Origin: Chitinophagales bacterium
Lineage (GTDB): Bacteria; Bacteroidota; Bacteroidia; Chitinophagales; JADIYW01
Assembly: GCA_019694955.1 (NCBI GenBank)
Contig: JAIBAX010000047.1
Location: 1 to 38,914, forward strand
Length of the DNA stretch: 38,914 nucleotides
Direction of reading: 5' to 3'
Shown piece after piece: positions 34,084-38,914 of this stretch. The notes under the pieces are model-generated. The model saw only the letters and a list, made by a program, of their open reading frames with translations, ran no database searches and was not told the origin of the DNA. Within the stretch, counting starts at the first letter, position 1. Each line of letters starts with the position of its first letter. The translations under genes were made by a program, and so were the position numbers.

Positions 34084-34998
34084 CTAAACCCTATAACCTA
34101 ATAAAAATTCCTTCACAGACATTCTCTTTTTTCCTTCCAATTGTATTTCCTTTAACTCAAGTGCCTGTGTAGCTGTACCCACCAATATCTTATCCTTTTC
34201 CACAACGAAAGTACCCGGAGTTAAAAGAGTGGTTGCAATAACGGCCGAAAAAACCTTCAATACCTTCCCGTTGAAGAATGTAAAAGCTGATGGATACGGT
34301 GAAAGCCCTCGTATGTGGTTTCTAATCGTTTCTGCATCCTGATTCCAATTTATTTGACAATCATCTTTGAAGATTTTTGGCGCTGGCTTTTCACTCCCTG
34401 TTAGCTGTTGTGGGTAGGGTTTCAGGCTTCCTGATAGTAATTGTTCTAACGTCTCTACCACCAATTGCGCGCCTAAATGCATCATCCTATCATGTACGTC
34501 TCCGGCGGTATAATCAGGTAGTATATCCATTTTGCTTTGCAATAGTATATTTCCCGTATCGATTTCATGCTGAATGAAGAAGGTAGTTACACCCGTTTCC
34601 TGCTCCCCATTGATAACGGCCCAATTGATGGGGGCGGCACCTCTATAATTCGGCAGTAGTGAGCCATGTAGGTTAAATGTTCCCATGGGAGGCATCGACC
34701 AAATTATTTCCGGCAACATCCTGAAAGCCACTACGATTTGAATGTCAGCTTTTAATTTAGCCAAAGCCTCCACAAATTCAGGTGCCCTTAGTTTTTCTGG
34801 CTGTAATACTGTCAACCCTTGGGCCAACGCATATTTCTTTACTGCAGACATCTGCAAAAGATTACCCCTACCGGCAGGTTTATCCGTAGCAGTAACAACA
34901 CCCACTACTTGATATCCATTTTCTATCAATGCCTCTAAAGTAGCTACGGCAAAATCAGGTGTTCCCATGAACACAATACGCAAATCTTCCTTCTTCAT
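34084..34998 (-). CDS. fmt: Methionyl-tRNA formyltransferase
   Basis: Fmt formylates initiator Met-tRNA with 10-formyl-THF. The 304-residue protein begins LRIVFMGTPDFAVATLEALI and has NLHGSLLPNYRGAAPINWAVINGE, with the catalytic Asn and His, near residues 108-130. The later D of the N-H-D triad is in FIQHEIDTGNILL. The C-terminal OB-like domain ends VKEFLLGYRV. Length is slightly below E. coli (315). A TAATTTTG box lies only five bases upstream of the start codon, suggesting a very short leader or leaderless transcript if real. Confidence 0.97.
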   Translation of the reverse strand: MKKEDLRIVFMGTPDFAVATLEALIENGYQVVGVVTATDKPAGRGNLLQMSAVKKYALAQGLTVLQPEKLRAPEFVEALAKLKADIQIVVAFRMLPEIIWSMPPMGTFNLHGSLLPNYRGAAPINWAVINGEQETGVTTFFIQHEIDTGNILLQSKMDILPDYTAGDVHDRMMHLGAQLVVETLEQLLSGSLKPYPQQLTGSEKPAPKIFKDDCQINWNQDAETIRNHIRGLSPYPSAFTFFNGKVLKVFSAVIATTLLTPGTFVVEKDKILVGTATQALELKEIQLEGKKRMSVKEFLLGYRV

Positions 34999-35002
34999 AC
35001 CA

Positions 35003-35010
35003 CAAAATTA
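35003..35010 (-). promoter_or_regulatory. Candidate -7 box for fmt
   Basis: The minus strand reads TAATTTTG, 5 bases upstream of the fmt ATG. With normal spacing the transcript would start at or just inside the coding start. The match could also be coincidental. Confidence 0.35.
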
Positions 35011-35065
35011 GGGATTAATGACATTTTAAAAGGCACTTTGAAATAAATAATTATTGTTGTTTTGC

Positions 35066-35402
35066 AATAAAAAGGTGCGTAGGCATGACAAAAATCGGCG
35101 GCGAGCGTGGGTTGTTGAGGCGTGGAGCGTTATTTTTGTCTTGATTTTTTTTGGTTACTTTTTTGTATCAAGACAAAAAAGTGACAAACATTCAGCATGA
35201 AAATCAAATAGTTATAATTGGTACTTACTTATTAATCAATGCTATTTCACACTATATTTATCAATCATCGACAAATCTTAACGTTAATAGTAAAACTATT
35301 GTATAATACCATCTTGATATTTAAAATTGCAAATACAATTGATAATCAATTAATTAAGAATTAAAATAATTAAGTTTTTTTTCTAATCGGAAAATAGTGT
35401 TA
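35066..35402 (-). repeat. Dispersed repeat, copy B (inverted relative to copy A)
   Basis: This is the reverse complement of the repeat at 2521-2894. Bases 35082-35190 are identical to 2770-2878 over 109 bp with no gaps. The outer part (35191-35402) aligns along its length but differs at many positions. It fills most of the 454-bp gap between fmt and the YciI-like gene. Within the core is a 19-codon open frame beginning ATG at 35085; it is present in both copies because the core is identical, but it is probably not a gene. Confidence 0.9.
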
Positions 35403-35410
35403 AATAATAT

Positions 35411-35418
35411 TACTTTTG
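35411..35418 (+). promoter_or_regulatory. Candidate -7 box for the YciI-like gene
   Basis: TACTTTTG is a perfect TAnnTTTG match 34 bases upstream of the start at 35453, just outside repeat copy B. Confidence 0.45.
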
Positions 35419-35452
35419 GAGAAATAGATGGTTGAATAAAACACATTAGCAT

Positions 35453-35938
35453 ATGAAACATTTTGTAATAGTACTATTTACCTTATCCATGCTTGCCTGC
35501 TCTGCCAGTAAGCCCAGTGATGCTAAAGTCAGTGTGGCTAGTGTAACTACCGTAACGTACGATTCAGTTTTGGCAAAAAAATTAGGTGCAGATGAATATG
35601 GCATGCATGCCTACGTAATGGCCTTCCTGAAGAAAGGACCCAACAGAGAACAAGATCCTGAAAAAGCAAAGCTATTGCAGAAAGCCCATCTCGAGAATAT
35701 TGGAAAATTAGCAGAACAAGGGAAATTAGTAGTAGCCGGACCATTTATGGATGATGGCGATTTGCGTGGCATATATGTTTTTAATGTCGCCACCGTTGAA
35801 GAAGCTAAAAAACTTACCGAAACAGACCCACTGATCCAATCGGGTGGCTTAGTGATGGAACTCCATCCCTGGTACTGCACTGCCGGGTTGGTAATGGTCA
35901 ATGAAATACATAAAAAAGTTGCTAAAGAGGGGATATAA
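35453..35938 (+). CDS. YciI-like domain lipoprotein
   Basis: The 161-residue protein begins with a lipoprotein signal (MKHFVIVLFTLSMLAC; the lipobox cysteine at residue 16 is in SMLAC), so it is exported and lipid anchored. Residues about 45-145 are a YciI-like (YCII) domain: AHLENIGKLAEQGKLVVAGPFMDDGDLRGIYVF and a later TDPLIQSGGLVMELHPW are its hallmarks, with His in AHLE and Asp in TDP as the usual polar pair. Cytoplasmic relatives are small dimeric enzymes or of unknown role; an exported form is less common. It stands alone between repeat copy B and a hairpin-rich gap. Confidence 0.85.
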   Translation: MKHFVIVLFTLSMLACSASKPSDAKVSVASVTTVTYDSVLAKKLGADEYGMHAYVMAFLKKGPNREQDPEKAKLLQKAHLENIGKLAEQGKLVVAGPFMDDGDLRGIYVFNVATVEEAKKLTETDPLIQSGGLVMELHPWYCTAGLVMVNEIHKKVAKEGI

Positions 35939-35993
35939 CATTCTTAATCCCATAATTTATTAGAAAAAATCGTGCTTGCCAAAAGAAGAAATG

Positions 35994-36200
35994 AAATTAT
36001 AACAAGAAGATTTATAAAGTAATCCATTCATGTTCTCGTGCAGACACGAGAACATGGAATTGTATTTATCATTTTGTGATAATTATAAAACAACCCATTA
36101 TCAAAATATATCATTCATTGTTTTCGTGTCTCCACGAAAACCTATTTGGCTCACTTTAAAAGTCATTAAGTTATAACAAGTAGACTATTTATAATTACTT
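35994..36200. repeat. Direct-repeat-flanked hairpin element
   Basis: Imperfect direct repeats at 35994-36023 and 36168-36200 share TTATAACAAG, AGA and TTTATAA. Between them lie two related hairpins, CATGTTCTCGTG/CACGAGAACATG (36029-36040/36045-36056, 12 bp, loop CAGA) and GTTTTCGTG/CACGAAAAC (36120-36128/36133-36141, 9 bp, loop TCTC), each preceded by CATTCAT. A third AT-rich hairpin is at 36066-36082. This sits in the 408-bp gap before the coiled-coil gene. Confidence 0.7.
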
Positions 36201-36346
36201 CTGTGATTATGGCACCGGACACGTGCTCCATTTGTAGTCCTCATGCCACACAAACGCCACGCCATTCCGGGCTATCATTTCGCCCGTTGGTGCAATTACT
36301 CGTTAGGTAATTTAGTTGAATGTAATTGGAAAAACGTACAATATAA
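36201..36346. other. Non-coding GC-rich stretch downstream of the hairpin element
   Basis: From about 36208 to 36305 base composition rises and the DNA contains several C-rich blocks (CACCGGACACG, GCCACGCC, CCGGGC, CGCCCG). No open frame resembles a known protein. CGTTAGGT at 36301-36308 resembles a recombination core but has no matching partner. It may be part of a dispersed element; nothing more can be supported. Confidence 0.3.
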
Positions 36347-37291
36347 CTATTTCAGTGTCAAGGAACCTTGTCCAATGAGTACTCCCTTTTGATATACTTC
36401 TACTGAATAACTTCCGGCACTAATCGCACCACCGTCATCCCAAAGAGAACATACCTTTTTGGTAACATTATCATATGAAGGACGCATTTTATAGGTATAC
36501 TGCACTTCTTCACCGTTTTCCTTGGTTAGCGCACCGCTACCCAACGCCTGATTTGAAATAGTACTTCCACCGGGACCTACAATTCTGACAGCGATATCTA
36601 CCTCACCAGAAGGAGCAATTTTATTTTCAAGTAAATCGAAGCATAGCTTTATCTTATCAACATTCTTTGCTTTCGTTTCTTCTACTTCATTGCCCTTTTT
36701 ATTGATGGAAATGCCAGACAATTTAATATTTACAGCACTTAAAATGGAAGCCTTATCAATTTTCGCTTGCTTAGCAGCACTTTCAGCTTCTACCTGCGTT
36801 CTAATTTGCTTTTCTTCATTCAAAGAAGCTGATAAAGACGTTTTTTCTTCTGTAAGCACAATCTTCTCATACTCCAATTGCTTATTTACAGCAACCAAAG
36901 AATCAATTTGTGCCTGAAACTTGACACGCTCAGCCGTTAATTCATCGATTAGCTTCCTTGCTTTCGCCAACTCAGACTTACTGCCATTGCTCTGACTGAT
37001 AATTTGGGCGATGTAGTTCTTCTTCTCATCCAGTTCGCGCTGCTTCACTTGAATAATAGAGTCAAGGCTTAGGTTTTCGGCCTTAGCATTTGTTAAATCC
37101 GTAGAGGTACGATCATACTCTACCTGAAGATCTTTCAATAATTTCTCCTTATTATCCCTTTCTCCAGATACGGTTTCTATGTCAGTCTTTGATTTTCTGA
37201 GTTTTACATTTGTAAAAATCAATCCCCCAATAAGCCCCAGAATTAAGACAATATAAAGGGCATGCACTTTGCCACTAGAATTTTCTGACAT
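36347..37291 (-). CDS. Membrane-anchored coiled-coil protein, 314 aa
   Basis: No named family is recognised. A short N-terminus is followed by one membrane helix at about residues 10-28 (YIVLILGLIGGLIF). A long heptad-rich coiled coil at about 30-180 comes next, with many Lys, Glu and Gln. A probably beta-rich C-terminal domain at about 185-314 ends SVEVYQKGVLIGQGSLTLK. The C-terminal domain contains repeated charged-hydrophobic strands such as KIKLCFDLLEN and VDIAVRIVGPGG. The layout suggests a spacer holding a globular head away from the membrane. Side of the membrane is uncertain. A TAATTTTG box (37315-37322, minus) lies upstream, back to back with the box for the next gene. Confidence 0.75.
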   Translation of the reverse strand: MSENSSGKVHALYIVLILGLIGGLIFTNVKLRKSKTDIETVSGERDNKEKLLKDLQVEYDRTSTDLTNAKAENLSLDSIIQVKQRELDEKKNYIAQIISQSNGSKSELAKARKLIDELTAERVKFQAQIDSLVAVNKQLEYEKIVLTEEKTSLSASLNEEKQIRTQVEAESAAKQAKIDKASILSAVNIKLSGISINKKGNEVEETKAKNVDKIKLCFDLLENKIAPSGEVDIAVRIVGPGGSTISNQALGSGALTKENGEEVQYTYKMRPSYDNVTKKVCSLWDDGGAISAGSYSVEVYQKGVLIGQGSLTLK

Positions 37292-37302
37292 GTATTTTTG
37301 AT

Positions 37303-37322
37303 TATATTTGTATGCAAAATTA
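37303..37322. promoter_or_regulatory. Adjacent divergent -7 boxes
   Basis: On the plus strand TATATTTG (37303-37310) faces the methyltransferase gene. On the minus strand TAATTTTG (37322-37315) faces the coiled-coil gene, 23 bases from its start. The two boxes are only 4 bp apart, so their polymerase footprints would overlap and the promoters could compete. Confidence 0.45.
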
Positions 37323-37344
37323 GAAATATTTTACATATAATACT

Positions 37345-37926
37345 ATGGATAAGCAATTTTGGGAAGAAAAATATCTACAAAAGCAAACCGGTTGGGATAT
37401 TGGCAATGTCTCAACACCCTTAAAACATTATATCGACCAATTAAATAATCAACAAATATCTATACTAATACCGGGTGCCGGAAATGCTTACGAAGCAGAA
37501 TATTTGCACGAAAATGGCTTTGTAGATATTACCATCGTTGATTGGGCTGAAACTGCTATCAAGAATTTAGAAGCCAGAATGCCCAACTTTCCGAAGGATA
37601 AAATCCTTTGTCAAGATTTTTTTTCAATGGAAGGCAACTTTGACCTCATTATCGAGCAAACTTTTTTTTGTGCAATACCTAAACACCTAAGAAAAGATTA
37701 TGTGCAAAAATGCGCTACCTTATTGAATGAAGGCGGAACTTTGGCCGGACTTCTCTTTAACAACCCCATGAGCGACCCAAACCCACCAATTGGTGGCACT
37801 TATGACGAGTATGTAGAACTTTTTTCTGAAGATTTTCATATAAAAACATTAGAATTGTGCTATAATTCCATACCGCCAAGAGCAGGAAATGAACTATTTT
37901 TCATCTTTAAAAAGAATAAATGTTAG
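37345..37926 (+). CDS. TPMT-family SAM-dependent methyltransferase
   Basis: The 193-residue protein matches the thiopurine S-methyltransferase family. FWEEKYLQKQTGWDIG lies at residues 5-20, where the Trp-Asp of TGWD is a hallmark. The SAM motif ILIPGAGNAYEAEYL follows at about 40-55, then VDWAETAI and EQTFFCAIPKHLR. Bacterial members methylate small sulphur, selenium or tellurium compounds; the substrate here is unknown. The protein is cytoplasmic. Its stop overlaps the start of the exonuclease gene by 7 bp, so the two are translationally coupled. Confidence 0.9.
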   Translation: MDKQFWEEKYLQKQTGWDIGNVSTPLKHYIDQLNNQQISILIPGAGNAYEAEYLHENGFVDITIVDWAETAIKNLEARMPNFPKDKILCQDFFSMEGNFDLIIEQTFFCAIPKHLRKDYVQKCATLLNEGGTLAGLLFNNPMSDPNPPIGGTYDEYVELFSEDFHIKTLELCYNSIPPRAGNELFFIFKKNKC

Positions 37927-38651
37927 AACATATCAATCTTGAATCGATTATTTTCCTAGATGTGGAAACAGTTCCCAAGTATAAAAATTTTGAACAACTG
38001 CCAACAACAGAGCAAGAATTCTGGGAACATAAGAAGCGAAAAATGCATGCAGACGATGTCGATATCCAAGACCACTATTTCGGAAATGCAGGCATATTTG
38101 CAGAGTTTGGTAGAATCATTTGTATATCGTGTGGTATTCTTACAAAATCTAATCAAGGTATGCAACTACGTATTAAATCTTTCTATGGCGATGACGAAGC
38201 AAGTATCCTCCTCCAGTTCAAAGACTTATTAGATAAACATTTGGTGAAATTTGGCGATTTTGGCGTTTGTGGACATAATATCAACGAATTTGATATCCCC
38301 TATATTTGTAGAAGAATGTTGATTAACCAAATAGATCTTCCGGTTGTTTTAGACCGACTTTCCGGCAAAAAACCTTGGGAGAACTTAAATATAGATACCA
38401 TGCAACTATGGAAGTTCGGTGATTACAAATCTTATATCTCCTTAAAAATGCTGACGCATATCTTACAAGTACCTTCCCCCAAAGACGATATCGACGGAAG
38501 CCAAGTGGCCACGGTGTATTACGAAGAAGACGGAGGTATGGAGCGGATAAAAAAATACTGCCAGAAAGATGTCGTTGCGGTGGTTCAGTTGGTACTTAGA
38601 TTTAAAAACATGCCGCTTTTAGACGAGAAACAAATTATTATTACCAACTAA
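37920..38651 (+). CDS. DnaQ/PolB-like 3'-5' exonuclease
   Basis: The 243-residue protein has the RNase H-like exonuclease fold. The Exo I motif FLDVETVP carries Asp14 and Glu16. Exo II is in GHNINEFDIPYICRR at about residues 118-132. Exo III, with the pattern Y-x-x-x-D, is in KYCQKDVVAVVQL near 214-226. This gives the DEDDy arrangement of predicted PolB-like 3'-5' exonucleases. No polymerase domain is attached, so it is a free-standing nuclease. The ATG overlaps the upstream methyltransferase stop (ATGTTAG). Substrate (DNA or RNA) cannot be inferred. Confidence 0.88.
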   Translation: MLEHINLESIIFLDVETVPKYKNFEQLPTTEQEFWEHKKRKMHADDVDIQDHYFGNAGIFAEFGRIICISCGILTKSNQGMQLRIKSFYGDDEASILLQFKDLLDKHLVKFGDFGVCGHNINEFDIPYICRRMLINQIDLPVVLDRLSGKKPWENLNIDTMQLWKFGDYKSYISLKMLTHILQVPSPKDDIDGSQVATVYYEEDGGMERIKKYCQKDVVAVVQLVLRFKNMPLLDEKQIIITN

Positions 38652-38802
38652 AACATCCTACGTAATACGAAGTGCTAAGTGCTTTTCACAACTTGTCCCG
38701 ATTTATTGTAATCTCCAAAATTATTCCATAGATGGTGTTATTTGTCCACATCAGCCTTAAGTACTCATTCTTAATTTAGAATTTAAACCCTAACTCTTAA
38801 AT

Positions 38803-38879
38803 TTTACGGAATAATGAATAATTTTTAGCTGAAAGGCTTTGAAGAGTGGATGTTTTGTATTTATTTTGTATTCCGTAAA
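38803..38879. other. Widely spaced perfect 11-bp inverted repeat
   Basis: TTTACGGAATA (38803-38813) and TATTCCGTAAA (38869-38879) are perfect reverse complements separated by 55 bp. They lie just upstream of an ATG at 38888. They could be twin operator half-sites or the arms of a loop. The rest of 38652-38887 has nothing that I can identify. Confidence 0.5.
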
Positions 38880-38887
38880 TACGTATT

Positions 38888-38914
38888 ATGAAAAACAAAA
38901 CACAACACATCTAT
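38888..38914 (+). CDS. Possible 5' end of a gene cut by the window edge
   Basis: An ATG at 38888 opens a lysine- and asparagine-rich reading of nine codons (MKNKTQHIY) to the window end. Too little is present to identify it, and it may be a chance ATG. Confidence 0.25.

Noticed and set aside
36302-36308. GTTAGGT resembling an integron attC core, with a similar GTTAGAT on the minus strand near 8202
   Set aside because: Neither has a complementary left core at the required distance and no integrase gene is present.

Overview
The window is chromosomal DNA from a low-GC member of the Bacteroidota. The evidence is a secreted protein with a type IX secretion (T9SS) C-terminal signal, several -7 promoter boxes of the Bacteroidota form TAnnTTTG, the rpsP-rimM-trmD-rplS order, and the cluster MoxR / DUF58 / DUF4350 / SpoIIM / RDD, which is typical of this phylum. 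The species cannot be fixed from the sequence. No rRNA, tRNA, CRISPR array, prophage or origin was seen.

Layout. Positions 1-1278 hold the tail of an IS1595-like transposase directly followed by the N-terminally truncated C-terminal part of an M61 peptidase. Positions 1386-5530 hold an unknown protein, a small TonB-C protein, copy A of a long dispersed repeat, a MuiA-like DUF4139 protein and a methyltransferase. Positions 5531-8517 look like an accessory strip: an AT-rich alpha/beta hydrolase gene and an unknown secreted protein gene, separated by clusters of short perfect palindromes. Positions 8518-15705 hold a five-gene, tightly packed minus-strand operon (SpoIIM family, DUF4129-like, DUF4350, MoxR, DUF58) with an RDD membrane protein gene divergent from it; this is a candidate MoxR/VWA-type envelope module. 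Positions 15710-21565 encode a 1951-residue modular surface protein.

Positions 21627-24050 carry the ribosome / tRNA-modification block rpsP-rimM-trmD-rplS, with recognisable promoters and two hairpin terminators. From 24397 rightwards the window is mostly housekeeping: leuS, a small ABM-domain protein, a membrane protein of unknown role, HMG-CoA lyase (leucine breakdown), an HtrA/DegP protease, dapF (lysine / peptidoglycan precursor), a CorA-type metal transporter, an AI-2E-type permease and fmt (initiator tRNA formylation). Copy B of the dispersed repeat, in inverted orientation, follows at about 35066-35402. Then come a YciI-like lipoprotein, a direct-repeat-flanked pair of hairpins, a coiled-coil membrane-anchored protein, a TPMT-like methyltransferase and a DnaQ/PolB-like exonuclease. 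A gene may begin at the right edge.

The signals least explained by known genes are non-coding. The first is a pair of inverted 109-bp identical repeat cores 32 kb apart; each can form two mutually exclusive hairpins. The second is a set of palindrome clusters with 3-4 nt loops. The third is two GC-rich structured islands of similar design. The palindromes resemble REP-like elements by form, but no cognate transposase for them lies in the window.
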